This document shows, piece after piece, positions 7,963 to 16,339 of a stretch of 54,259 nt of DNA. Position 1 is the stretch's first letter. Each line of letters starts with the position of its first letter. The DNA is taken from IMG/VR virus record IMGVR_UViG_3300010401_000011, positions 1 through 54,259 of that record. One strand, 5' to 3'. The notes under the pieces are model-generated. The model made no database searches, was not told the DNA's origin, and worked only from the letters and a program-made list of their open reading frames with translations. Both the position numbers and the translations under genes were made by a program. This DNA comes from a virus.

Positions 7963-9939
7963 ATGGCCAAAGCCCCGGAGTTCGGCACGTGGGATTGCGA
8001 GGCCTGGTATCTTCGCCGCGTCAAGGCCAAGGCGTGCTCGGAGCTCAAGGACCTGTGCGAGCGCGCGATGGTGGAGAACTGTTATCGGGCTACGCGCGCC
8101 TATCGGTACGCGAGCAAGTTTTCCGGCTATACGCTCACGAACCTATCGAGCTACGGCGCGGACGTGAGCGCATCGGGGCGGCCACTCGACACTAGCTGGG
8201 ACGCGCCGCTCATTAAAAACCGGCTGCCGCAACTCTGCAAGAGCTTCGTCGCCAAGAGCTTCGCCAATGATTCCCCGCTCCCTCAATTCACGACCAAGGG
8301 CGGGGACTACGAGCAGACCCTGAAAGCCGAGACCCTAGACCAGGCCATCGCGACCGAGTACGCGCAAGAGCATGGCAGCTTCAGTGACGTGGCCGAACTC
8401 CACCGGCACGGCGCGCTCATTGCCGCGAGCAGCACGGGCACGTACTTCGTTTTCTGCATCGACTACGACAACGCGACCCGGCCCGAAGCCGAGCTCGACG
8501 ACAGTCTGACCATCGGCATCTTTCGCGCCCACAAGTACGGCGCGATTCGCATGCTGGTGCGCACGATCTGGATGCTGCCCGAGGAAGCGATTCGCAAGTT
8601 TGGCAAGCGCTTCTCTGAGCAGATCTACGCCAACCTAGAACCGCGTGACGGCCAGTTCGTTGCCGGTCGTCCCGGGGGCGGGCTCGGCGGGGCCAACACC
8701 TTTGCGACCATCAACCGGCGCGAGGTGCGGATCCATATGGGCTGGGCCGTGCAGGTCGGCGCCGAGCCCGGCCGCCAGATGTTTTGCCTCAAGGACGGCA
8801 AGACCATCCTCCGGGACCGCGTCTACACGAAGCCGAAGCCACCGTGCGTGTTCTGGCACTACGAGGCCGATCTCGACGGCGAGTGGGGTACGCCGCTCAC
8901 ACAGCACGTGTTCCTGCTCAGCCAGTACCAGAACCGGATCCTGAACGACGTCGACACGGCCGAGCGCAAGACCAGCCAGGTGGTCATCGCCGTGCAGAAG
9001 GGCACGCAAGGGGCCAAGGCCATGACGAGCCAGGTGGTCAACACCAAGGCCGTGCAGGTCATCGAGGTGGACGGCCCGGTCGATAGCGCGATGAAGATCT
9101 TCGAGTCGCCCAAGTTCAGCAAGGACTCGCTCGGGCTCGAGGCCATTTACGATAACGCGCAGTTCGAGGACTCGGGCATCCCCCGCAACCATGCTCAGGG
9201 CACGCACGCGGCGGGCGCTCAAAGCGGCATCCAAGAGTCGCTCCGGGCGAGCTACTACACGGAGAACTTTGCCGACGCCGAGCGCCGCGCCATCCAGGTC
9301 CGCGCCATCGGCACGGCCACCATCTTTCTGTGGGTCTTGCAGTCCCTGGCCGAAAAGGGCTTCGAGCGCTGGATCGGGGACAAGAGCTTCCGGCGGCTCA
9401 TCAAGTCGACCGATCTCGATCTCGACGAGGACAAGTACATCACCGAGATCAAGGCCGTCGGCGAGGGCAAGGACAGCCCGGCGTCGCGCCTCGAGAAGGC
9501 CGAGAAGTGGCTCAACAACCCAGCCGTGGAGTTCAACGGCGGCAACATGGTCGAGATGCTCAAGACGTTCGACGTCAAGACCGCCGAGCAGCGCGCCAAC
9601 GCCATCCACGAGTGGGTCATCGAGCAGGTCGAGCGTTGGCGCAAGGCACCCGCTGCCGAGATGCGAAAGCCAGACTTCTATCAGCCCCCGGAGCGCTGGT
9701 TCCAGGTGCCGGCTTTGAAGGATGCCCTGACCACCCTGGCCTTCGAGTTCCTCAAGGCGCGCCAGGACAAGGTGCCGGACAATCGCCTCGCCTGGTTCGA
9801 AAAGTTTGGTAACGAGTGCACGGTCATCATCCAGACCGAAGAGCAGCGGATCGCCGCCTTGCAGAATCCGGGCGTACCCATGCCGGGTGCGCCTGCACCA
9901 CCCCCCGGGGCAGCACCGCCCGGAGCGATGGCGGCTTAG
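7963..9939 (+). CDS. Portal protein
   Basis: A 658-residue protein of the size of P22-like/podoviral portals. It builds the dodecameric ring at the capsid vertex through which DNA is packed and ejected. The region around residues 296-345 shows the typical portal pattern: a WHY motif, then TPLTQHVFLLSQYQN-type helix followed by the ILNDVD...AERKTSQ helix. The C-terminus is a proline/alanine-rich disordered tail. It follows the ejection genes and precedes scaffold and terminase genes in one transcription unit. It stops with TAG at 9937-9939, one of several ordinary uses of TAG as stop in this genome. Confidence 0.85.
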   Translation: MAKAPEFGTWDCEAWYLRRVKAKACSELKDLCERAMVENCYRATRAYRYASKFSGYTLTNLSSYGADVSASGRPLDTSWDAPLIKNRLPQLCKSFVAKSFANDSPLPQFTTKGGDYEQTLKAETLDQAIATEYAQEHGSFSDVAELHRHGALIAASSTGTYFVFCIDYDNATRPEAELDDSLTIGIFRAHKYGAIRMLVRTIWMLPEEAIRKFGKRFSEQIYANLEPRDGQFVAGRPGGGLGGANTFATINRREVRIHMGWAVQVGAEPGRQMFCLKDGKTILRDRVYTKPKPPCVFWHYEADLDGEWGTPLTQHVFLLSQYQNRILNDVDTAERKTSQVVIAVQKGTQGAKAMTSQVVNTKAVQVIEVDGPVDSAMKIFESPKFSKDSLGLEAIYDNAQFEDSGIPRNHAQGTHAAGAQSGIQESLRASYYTENFADAERRAIQVRAIGTATIFLWVLQSLAEKGFERWIGDKSFRRLIKSTDLDLDEDKYITEIKAVGEGKDSPASRLEKAEKWLNNPAVEFNGGNMVEMLKTFDVKTAEQRANAIHEWVIEQVERWRKAPAAEMRKPDFYQPPERWFQVPALKDALTTLAFEFLKARQDKVPDNRLAWFEKFGNECTVIIQTEEQRIAALQNPGVPMPGAPAPPPGAAPPGAMAA

Positions 9940-9986
9940 TTTCGAAGAGACCACCAGGGCCCGAGCGGCCCCTTTGAAAGGCAAAC

Positions 9987-10274
9987 ATGAACGAGCAATT
10001 TGACATCGGGCGAGCCGTCACCGAGATGCGGCACCACGGCAAGAAAGTGAGCCGCGAGGGCTGGAACGGCAAGGGCATGTATCTGGTCTTCCAGAAGAGT
10101 TACCCGGACGGCATCCCCATCAACAAGAACACCGCCGACGCCACGGGCATCCCCGCCGGCACGGTGTGCAGGTTCCTGCCCTACGTCCTGATGCACACCG
10201 CGGACGGCGCGTTCGTGCCCTGGCTGTGCTCGCAAACGGACCTGCTCGCCACCGATTGGGGTGTCGTCCCATGA
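9987..10274 (+). CDS. tad2: Tad2-family anti-Thoeris protein (DUF2829-like)
   Basis: A 95-residue protein with the hallmarks of the DUF2829/Tad2 family: N-terminal RAVTEMRHHGKKVSREGWNG, then GKGMYLVF, and the long conserved C-terminal block MHTADGAFVPWL followed by SQTDLLATDW. Tad2 proteins are known to bind and sequester the cyclic-ADP-ribose-type signal made by Thoeris ThsB, so that the ThsA effector is not triggered. The gene has its own ribosome site (GAAAGG, 10 bases upstream) and is embedded in the late operon between portal and scaffold candidates. Length matches the family. Binding-residue conservation was not checked in detail. Confidence 0.88.
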   Translation: MNEQFDIGRAVTEMRHHGKKVSREGWNGKGMYLVFQKSYPDGIPINKNTADATGIPAGTVCRFLPYVLMHTADGAFVPWLCSQTDLLATDWGVVP

Positions 10275-10501
10275 GCGCCGACGCCTTCGCCCAATACCTG
10301 CAACGCACCGTGAAAGAGCTTCGCCCCTATATCGAGGGCGAGAAGCTGCCGGCAACGCTCGCCATCTCCCCGGCGGACTCGAAGGCGGGCTCGCCCAAGC
10401 TCGGCGACATGATTGCCCGCAACCCGAAGAACCACCAGGACCAGTGGCTGGTGTCCGCGCAATACTTTGCCGACAACTTCGAGCCCATGGAGGCGCCATG
10501 A
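10271..10501 (+). CDS. Conserved small phage protein
   Basis: A 76-residue protein starting at the ATG that overlaps the Tad2 stop codon (ATGA). The C-terminal motif DMIARNPKNHQDQWLVSAQY followed by an acidic end recurs in small proteins near phage head genes, but its role is not known to me. The tight overlap with Tad2 means the two are probably made together. An alternative upstream in-frame start at 10166 would lie inside tad2 and is less likely. Confidence 0.7.
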   Translation: MSADAFAQYLQRTVKELRPYIEGEKLPATLAISPADSKAGSPKLGDMIARNPKNHQDQWLVSAQYFADNFEPMEAP

Positions 10502-10791
10502 ACGCGGAGCCCATGAGTGAGCCCGAGGGACCACCCACGGAGCCGCCCGCCGCCGGGATTCATTTTGGCGAGACCGTGAGCATTCGCATCTCGGTCGTCA
10601 ATGAACGCGGCGCGACCCTGGACATGTTTGGCATGAGCGCCCGCACGCGCGGCCTTGCGCTGGCCGGCATGAAAGAGGACGTGGAGACGCGCCTTCGCGA
10701 GGCGCAAGATGCTTTGGTTTTCGGCCAGGCCCGGGTCGAGGCCCTCACCAGACTGCGCGCGCACATCGAAAGCGAGACCGCCAATGCCTGA
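10498..10791 (+). CDS. Hypothetical protein
   Basis: A 97-residue protein whose ATG overlaps the previous TGA. The N-terminus is Pro/Glu-rich; the rest is one helical segment with RLREAQDALV-like heptads. No family was recognised. An upstream in-frame ATG at 10261 is disfavoured because it would bury the whole preceding gene. Overlaps the next gene by 8 bases. Confidence 0.65.
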   Translation: MNAEPMSEPEGPPTEPPAAGIHFGETVSIRISVVNERGATLDMFGMSARTRGLALAGMKEDVETRLREAQDALVFGQARVEALTRLRAHIESETANA

Positions 10792-11989
10792 CGCCGCCCC
10801 GGCAACCCCGGCACCTGCCCCCGCTGCCAAGGCCGCCCCGCCCCCGGTCGCGCCCGCGAGCACGTTCAACGACCGTATCGCCGCCGCCAAGAGCATGGGC
10901 ACCCCCGCGAGCACGGCCGCTGCCGTCACGGCCAAGCCCGCGCCCGTGGCCGAGACCCCGACCGAGAGCGTGGCCGAGACGGAGCCGGAAAGCCCCGAGC
11001 CAGCGCCAGCCGAAGGCGAGGAAGCCCCGGACTCGACCGATGAGGCCGAGCCCGCGGACGAGACGCCCATTCCCGGTACCGATGCCGAGAAGCTCACGAC
11101 CGGGCTAGCGCTCATGCAGAAAGGCGATCTCGACGCCGCCGTGCGCGCGCTCGGGGGTGACCCGAAGCTCATCCCACTGCCGACCAAGAAAGCGTTCCGG
11201 GCCATGGCGCGCCGGGAGCTCAAGGCCCAAGCCCGGGATGCCGCGTTCGACAAGGCCAAGGCCGAAGCGCAAGGGCATCTCTCGACCGAGAGCAACCACC
11301 TATCGCAACAGCAACGCGCGCTCGCGGCCCGGTACGCTCCCGCCGACGAGAGCCGCACGGCCTGGGAGAACGAGGACTTCCTCGCGTGCGGCAAGGCCCT
11401 GGAAAAGCACTTCAAGACGGATCTGGCCACTATCACCCAAAAGCTCGCCTCGGGTAAGGTCGGCAAGACCCCGGAAGAGAAGAACCTGAGCGCGGAGCGG
11501 GCAGCCCTTGCCAAGGAACGCGCGGACTTCGAAGCGGCCAAGGCCAAGGAAAGCTCGAGCAAGACCGTGGCCCAGAAGCGCGAGGCGGCCATCACCCGCG
11601 TCGGCGAAGGGCTCAAGCTGCACCCGTACATCGCCGGCACCGACGGCAAGCCCGACCCCGAGGCCCTGGAAGAGGTGTTCAGCGCGTACGAGAAAACATG
11701 GGACGGGGAGAAATTCACCAAGACCGCCAAGGCGTGTGCGGACGAGTTGCAGCAAAAGCTCGAAGCGCGGGCGGCCAAGCGTGGCCTGGTCAAGGCCGGG
11801 GCTACTCCTGCTCCGGTCTTGGGCAAGAACGGTAAGCCCGCCGTCGCGCCCCGCCCCCGCATCGCCGAGCCGCCACGGACGGCGCCGCGCAACAACCTCG
11901 GCACCGCTGCCGATCTCGACGCCACCCGCGCGTCCCGGCTCGCACTGGCCAAGCGCGTGACCGAGCAGCAACGGCGAGGTGTGCGGTGA
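10784..11989 (+). CDS. Putative scaffolding protein
   Basis: A 401-residue protein with a Pro/Ala-rich disordered N-terminus (about residues 1-100), an acidic stretch, and a long Lys/Glu/Ala helical region (about 130-300) likely to form coiled coil. This composition, a size near 400 residues and the position downstream of the portal suit a capsid scaffolding protein, which would direct shell assembly and leave before or during packaging. A second candidate is the protein at 19308 directly before the capsid gene. Start ATG at 10784 was chosen for its small overlap with the previous gene; the longer upstream start at 10709 would overlap far more. Confidence 0.5.
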   Translation: MPDAAPATPAPAPAAKAAPPPVAPASTFNDRIAAAKSMGTPASTAAAVTAKPAPVAETPTESVAETEPESPEPAPAEGEEAPDSTDEAEPADETPIPGTDAEKLTTGLALMQKGDLDAAVRALGGDPKLIPLPTKKAFRAMARRELKAQARDAAFDKAKAEAQGHLSTESNHLSQQQRALAARYAPADESRTAWENEDFLACGKALEKHFKTDLATITQKLASGKVGKTPEEKNLSAERAALAKERADFEAAKAKESSSKTVAQKREAAITRVGEGLKLHPYIAGTDGKPDPEALEEVFSAYEKTWDGEKFTKTAKACADELQQKLEARAAKRGLVKAGATPAPVLGKNGKPAVAPRPRIAEPPRTAPRNNLGTAADLDATRASRLALAKRVTEQQRRGVR

Positions 11990-12918
11990 AACTCACGGCC
12001 AAGAACAACACGATCCTGGTCAAGCCGAACTACGAGGTCCTCAAGCGCCTATCGCAGTTTCACGCGGACGGCGAGGTCATCAACCACCCCGTGTTCGGCG
12101 CGGTCAAGATGCATGCGAGCCAGGACTACGTGAACACGAGCCCGGGCAACAACATCGCATGGGGCACGGTCATGAGCGTCGGGCCAGGCGCGGCCTGGAT
12201 GGCGGGCAAGGCCACGTTAGATGAAGTACTGCAGCCGGGCGACATCATCGGCTTTGACGTGCAGCACGAGGTCAGTACGCCGTTCGAGGGCGAGAAGGTG
12301 TTCTTTCTGCCCGTGGACCAGGCCTTGTGCCGGTTCAACCCGGACGATCCGCTGCCGGTGCCGCTCGGCTTCTACATGCTGACCGTGGAGGAGCCGGGCG
12401 CGGCCGAGCGCTTCACGTTCAGCGGTGCCGCGCGGCAGTTTGCCTTACCGCGCAACTCCGCCCGGGGCTCGCTCCGGGTGAGTGACTCGCCGCACAGTAA
12501 CGTGAAATTCACGGTGGAGCGCGTGCTCGACGTCGGCCCGGGCGGCATGGGGCATAGCGAGATCCGGACCGAGCTCAGCAAACACGAGGAAGTGCGCGAG
12601 CACGTCCGGGTCAATGGCGAGACCATGGGCTCGCGTGTCATATCGAGCAAGGTCATCGAGAAGCGCCAGACCCCGGTCTGGATCCAACCGGAGGTGACGG
12701 CCATCGGGCAACTCGCCGTGTTCCTTTTCACGATGAGCGTCGACGTCATGATCCGCGGCGTGCGGCATCGCTTGACGAACTGGGACCGGGTGCGGGGCAC
12801 GGTCGAGGAAGACGCGCCCGTGGCGACCCTGGTTCCACCTACCGAGGCCGAGTGCCTAGAGACCCAGCTCGATGCGCTCGACGCCGCCGGTTACAAGATG
12901 CGATGGGGGACGGGCTGA
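11986..12918 (+). CDS. Structural-region protein with two GroES-like halves
   Basis: A 310-residue protein starting at GTG overlapping the previous TGA. Residues 1-118 follow the GroES pattern: NNTILVKPNYE near the start (like DRVIVKR), GTVMSVGPGAAW at 60-71 (like GEVLAVGNG), a LQPGDIIGFD block at 82-91, and a closing GEKVFFLPVDQALCRF block. Residues about 128-275 show a weaker second copy: VERVLDVGPGG, a GQLAVFLF segment, then RHRLTNWDRVRGTVE. Such a fold could assist folding of capsid protein with host GroEL, as T4 gp31 does, or it could be a structural domain that only shares the fold. It lies between scaffold and terminase genes. Confidence 0.5.
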   Translation: MKLTAKNNTILVKPNYEVLKRLSQFHADGEVINHPVFGAVKMHASQDYVNTSPGNNIAWGTVMSVGPGAAWMAGKATLDEVLQPGDIIGFDVQHEVSTPFEGEKVFFLPVDQALCRFNPDDPLPVPLGFYMLTVEEPGAAERFTFSGAARQFALPRNSARGSLRVSDSPHSNVKFTVERVLDVGPGGMGHSEIRTELSKHEEVREHVRVNGETMGSRVISSKVIEKRQTPVWIQPEVTAIGQLAVFLFTMSVDVMIRGVRHRLTNWDRVRGTVEEDAPVATLVPPTEAECLETQLDALDAAGYKMRWGTG

Positions 12919-13319
12919 CCGCCGTCGCCATCCCCCCGGACTGGCCCGTGTGCGGCGCGCCCAATCGCGATCCGCGCGTGGGCCAGGTATGCCGCGCCGC
13001 CGGTGACGGCTACGGCGGGCGCTGCCGCTGGCATGGTGGGCTCGCGCTCCCGCCCGGGGAGTGGACGTTGCTCTACGTGCAGACGGGCATCTACGTCGTG
13101 CCCTGGAACGCGGACGAGGCCGAGGACGCGTCCAGCGGCTTTCGGGTGTCCTGGCGCACGGCCGCGGCCCTGGTCGAGACGGGCAAGGTCCGGCGCGGCG
13201 TGTTCTTTCGCCGCATGGGTCAGAGCCTGCTCCGGCGCTTTCAGACCAGCGAGGTCACGGCCAAGGTCGTCTCCCACCACCGGTGCGTGCGGGAGTATGC
13301 GTTCGAGGTGGAGGCGTGA
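12903..13319 (+). CDS. Hypothetical protein with Cys/His cluster
   Basis: A 138-residue protein. The N-terminal 45 residues contain VCGAPNRDPRVGQVC and a later GRCRWHGG, a spacing that suggests a zinc-binding CxnC...CxxH site like those of phage HNH-adjacent or ribbon proteins. The rest has no recognised domain. The ATG at 12903 overlaps the preceding gene by 16 bases; a longer start at 12852 is possible but overlaps more. Confidence 0.6.
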   Translation: MGDGLTAVAIPPDWPVCGAPNRDPRVGQVCRAAGDGYGGRCRWHGGLALPPGEWTLLYVQTGIYVVPWNADEAEDASSGFRVSWRTAAALVETGKVRRGVFFRRMGQSLLRRFQTSEVTAKVVSHHRCVREYAFEVEA

Positions 13320-13432
13320 GGGGCCGGGAATGGTGGCGGGCGTTTCTCAACCCCGACAATTGGATCCGTTTCGTGGGCGGCTTGGCTCTTCAATACGTGC
13401 TCCGGCACTGGATCAAGGGGGACCTGCCATGA
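13316..13432 (+). CDS. Small hypothetical protein
   Basis: A 38-residue frame starting at GTG that overlaps the previous stop (GTGA) and ending in a TGA that overlaps the next ATG. It is aromatic-rich (REWWRAFLNPDNWIRF) with a short hydrophobic stretch. The double stop-start coupling is the main evidence that it is a real gene; no function can be assigned. Confidence 0.5.
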   Translation: MRGREWWRAFLNPDNWIRFVGGLALQYVLRHWIKGDLP

Positions 13433-13731
13433 GCGATCCTGATCTCGACCAGGCCTACACCGAGCGCAACCGGCTCGTGGCCTTTCTCGCCCGGTGCTTC
13501 CCGTCCGGGCTCCGGCGCACGGACATCCCGGGCTGGGATGAGGCCTGGCACGGGTGCGTGTTCATCGACACCCCCGAAGGGCAGATGTCCTGGCACTACC
13601 ACGACAAGGACGCGTTCTTGTTCGTGGGGCTGCCGCCCTACACCAAGCCCTGGGACGAGCACGGCACGGCCGAGAAGTATGAGCGACTGGCCATGCTCAC
13701 GACGCGCGTGGGTAAGCGTGACCTGCCATGA
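13429..13731 (+). CDS. Conserved phage protein, WDGH-type
   Basis: A 100-residue protein. The block GQMSWHYHDKDAFLFVGLPP followed by WDEHGTAEKYERLA matches a widespread small phage protein family marked by a WDGH motif (here WDEH). Function is unknown. Stop and start codons overlap neighbours on both sides. Confidence 0.75.
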   Translation: MSDPDLDQAYTERNRLVAFLARCFPSGLRRTDIPGWDEAWHGCVFIDTPEGQMSWHYHDKDAFLFVGLPPYTKPWDEHGTAEKYERLAMLTTRVGKRDLP

Positions 13732-14300
13732 CCGCCCTCGCCCCCATCCCCGATCCGGACGATGACGGCCTCACGAGCGCGCTCGCCGACGCCATCGTGC
13801 TCGCCATCGAGGAAGAGTGCATGCCGCGCAAGTTTGCGGCCACGTACAACGGCGTCTCCCCCAAGACCCTGGAACGCTGGATTGCGATGGGCGCGACCGG
13901 CACGGGCTCGGCCCTGCACGCGAGCCTGGCCAAGCGCGTGCTCCGGACCGAGGGCGGCAAGGTGGGGAAGGTCATGCGGAATTTGAGCGCCTTATCGTTC
14001 GAGGACGGCAAGGCGGGCGAGGCCTTCCTCAAGCTCTTCAAGCCCGGGGACTTTGGCGGACCGCGCCGGGAGCCCGACGAGTTCGACGGCATCGAGCGCA
14101 ACGCGCAGAAGCAAGACAAGCTCTTGCAAAGCCCGCCGCCGCGGCTCCGGGCCAAGATGGCGTTGCACGGCTGGTGGCAGTTCCCAGTCGATCTGAGCGG
14201 GGACGACCGGGCCGCGCTCGTGGCCATGCAACGCAAGTACCAGACGGCCGCGCTCCTAACGGCGCCGCCCTCCGACAAGGCACCGCAAACGAGCGAGTGA
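13728..14300 (+). CDS. Terminase small subunit candidate
   Basis: A 190-residue protein directly before the large terminase. Residues about 25-56 form a helix-turn-helix (FAATYNGVSPKTLERWIAMG), as expected for the DNA-recognition part of a small terminase that selects viral DNA and hands it to the large subunit. The middle is helical (possible oligomerisation region) and the C-terminus is proline-rich. The call rests on the helix-turn-helix plus position. Confidence 0.65.
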   Translation: MTALAPIPDPDDDGLTSALADAIVLAIEEECMPRKFAATYNGVSPKTLERWIAMGATGTGSALHASLAKRVLRTEGGKVGKVMRNLSALSFEDGKAGEAFLKLFKPGDFGGPRREPDEFDGIERNAQKQDKLLQSPPPRLRAKMALHGWWQFPVDLSGDDRAALVAMQRKYQTAALLTAPPSDKAPQTSE

Positions 14301-14311
14301 CGGCGTGGTGA

Positions 14312-15835
14312 GTGAGCGGCGAGTGGATCGAGGACTGGCAGGACTGCTTTAGCGAGTTCGAGCCGCGCTTTGACCTGAGCGCGCACCGGCACGCAAAGCA
14401 ACACGCCATCAGCATCGACCCGGCCTGGATCCGGGCCGTGTTGGGGACGCGCCGGTCGGGCAAGACGGAAGAGTTCTGTCTCGAGGCCCTGGAAGTGGCG
14501 GACCAGTTCCCGGGCGAGACCGTGCCCTACGTGATGCCCACCATCGGGCGCGGGCGCGATGTCGTGTTCCCGAAGATGGAGGAGCTGTCCAAAGCCTTCA
14601 AGCTCGGTCTGCACATCAACCGGAGCGAGTTCAAAATCTTCACCCCCGCGGGCGGCATCGTGCAGCTCTACGGGCTCGCCACCCGCCCCGACGCCGAGAA
14701 GGGCCGCGGCGGGCGCTTCCCGCTCGTCATATTCGACGAGTGCGGGGCTCAGCCACAAGACACTCTCAAGCTCGCCGTGACCCAGACTTTTGGCCCGGCA
14801 ACGGCGGACTTCCGGGGCCTAGGCGGGCGCGGCATCTTGATGGGCGGCACCCCCGGGTACGAGCCGGACTGCTACTGGGAACGGCTCATCGGGGGCAACG
14901 GGCATCAAAGCAAGTTGGGCGCAAGCGTCCACTTCATGACGATCTGGGACAACCCGTTCTTCCGGGGCCGCGAGCAGCTCATCATCGACGCTCACCTGGC
15001 CGAGAACTTCATCACCACGACCGACGCGGGCTTCCGCCGGGAGTGGCTCGGGGAGTTCTGTAGCAACACCGAGGGGCTCTGCTACCAGCGCTGGAACGGC
15101 CTGCTCTTGCCCCGCCATATGGTGCCGCGCGGCGGCTACACGGTCATGGGCCTCGACCTTGGAAAGCACGACCCGTGCGCGTGGGTGGTCATCCGCTTCG
15201 TCGTCACCGAGCAGGTGGTCGGCGACGTGGTCCGGTCGATCCACCACGGCCACGTCATCGCCAGCTACGAGAAAAGCGACTGCTCGGTGGAGGAGATGGC
15301 CTCGATAACCCGGCGCCTGAAAGAGGCCTACCATGTCTCACACATCGCAGGCGACTCGGCGGGCCTAGGCGCGACCGTCATCGAGGAACTGGCCAAGGTC
15401 TACGGGCTACCGATCGTCCCGGTGAAAAAGAGCGGCGTCAGGCTCGGGCGGATCTGGATGGCGGACAGCATGTTTGGCGCCGGCACGCTCCACGTCCACG
15501 AGGGTTGTGACTCGCTCAACCGGCAGCTCAAGGCCGTGCCCTGGGATGAAAAGCGCAAGGGGCACCACCCGCGCTACCCGGACCATTCCCTCGACGCGAT
15601 GCTGTACGCGCTCACGCTCAGCCGCCAGCACGAGGTAGACACGGCCCTGCCCGCCGAGCCCGGGAGCAAAGCGTGGTACGCCGAGCAGGAGCGAAAGGAC
15701 GAGGCCGCGGCGCTCGAGTACGCGCGCCTACGCCGCTCGGGCCTGGCCGCGTACGCGCCCGTCATCCACCTCCCGCGCGCGCCGCGGATCGTGCTGCCCG
15801 AGTTCGAAGAGTGGCAGCGCCGCCGCGCCGCGTGA
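14312..15835 (+). CDS. terL: Terminase large subunit
   Basis: A 507-residue ATP-driven DNA-packaging motor and nuclease. The ATPase half has Walker A GTRRSGKT at 45-52 and Walker B LVIFDE at 138-143. The RNase H-like nuclease half shows acidic residues in GLDLG (Asp282), HIAGDSAGLG (Asp348) and RYPDHSLDAMLYA (Asp424, Asp428). Start is GTG at 14312, 11 bases after the small-subunit stop. Headful or cos packaging cannot be decided from sequence, but the nozzle and portal types favour a P22-like headful mode. Confidence 0.93.
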   Translation: MSGEWIEDWQDCFSEFEPRFDLSAHRHAKQHAISIDPAWIRAVLGTRRSGKTEEFCLEALEVADQFPGETVPYVMPTIGRGRDVVFPKMEELSKAFKLGLHINRSEFKIFTPAGGIVQLYGLATRPDAEKGRGGRFPLVIFDECGAQPQDTLKLAVTQTFGPATADFRGLGGRGILMGGTPGYEPDCYWERLIGGNGHQSKLGASVHFMTIWDNPFFRGREQLIIDAHLAENFITTTDAGFRREWLGEFCSNTEGLCYQRWNGLLLPRHMVPRGGYTVMGLDLGKHDPCAWVVIRFVVTEQVVGDVVRSIHHGHVIASYEKSDCSVEEMASITRRLKEAYHVSHIAGDSAGLGATVIEELAKVYGLPIVPVKKSGVRLGRIWMADSMFGAGTLHVHEGCDSLNRQLKAVPWDEKRKGHHPRYPDHSLDAMLYALTLSRQHEVDTALPAEPGSKAWYAEQERKDEAAALEYARLRRSGLAAYAPVIHLPRAPRIVLPEFEEWQRRRAA

Positions 15836-15967
15836 GTCGACTGGCCTAGCGGTGCCGGCCGGCGCGTGTTACGTTCCGCGTTGCCAGCTGGCCCGGGTGC
15901 GCGTCAACCCACGTCGCAAGCTCCAAAGCGCGTGCCCGGGCCGCTTCCTCACGAAAGGCTTTTGGTG

Positions 15968-16339
15968 ATGAGTAGCGAGCAACCCGTAGGCATCGTGGTC
16001 TTGGTCTACGACGTGCCCACCGAGACGTCGCTCACGCACGCGGCGCTCGCGATCGAGACCGTGCGCCGGCTCGGCCCGGGCAAGGTCCTCGTCGACCATG
16101 CGGGCCCGGGCACGTACCTGGCCCAGCTACTTCAAGAACGCGGCATCAGCGTGCAGGCCATGAAAAAGCCGCTCGCTGGTCTCGCCGATCCGGACGACAC
16201 CCGCCTCCGGGTGCTCAACTGCCGGGCGCTACTCGAGCGGGCGGCGGCGGTGCTCGTCGGCGAGATGACGGACCCTGGCCTGGACGATAAGCGCAAAAAC
16301 CTGCTCTTCGATATCGAGGCGCTTTCCGAGCGGTGCTGA
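15968..16339 (+). CDS. Terminase-nuclease-like small protein
   Basis: A 123-residue protein next to terL. Its central stretch VLVDHAGPGTYLAQLLQERG then ISVQAMKKP lines up with the nuclease segment of the neighbouring large terminase (GDSAGLGATVIEELAKVYG then LPIVPVKKSG). It may be an RNase H-fold fragment or paralogue. ATG at 15968 follows a GAAAGG ribosome site by 9 bases; an in-frame upstream start at 15866 lies in the untranslated gap and has no ribosome site. Confidence 0.6.
   Translation: MSSEQPVGIVVLVYDVPTETSLTHAALAIETVRRLGPGKVLVDHAGPGTYLAQLLQERGISVQAMKKPLAGLADPDDTRLRVLNCRALLERAAAVLVGEMTDPGLDDKRKNLLFDIEALSERC

Noticed and set aside
8635-9984. Long minus-strand frame opposite the portal gene
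   Set aside because: Shadow frame of a strongly supported plus-strand gene; common in GC-rich sequence.
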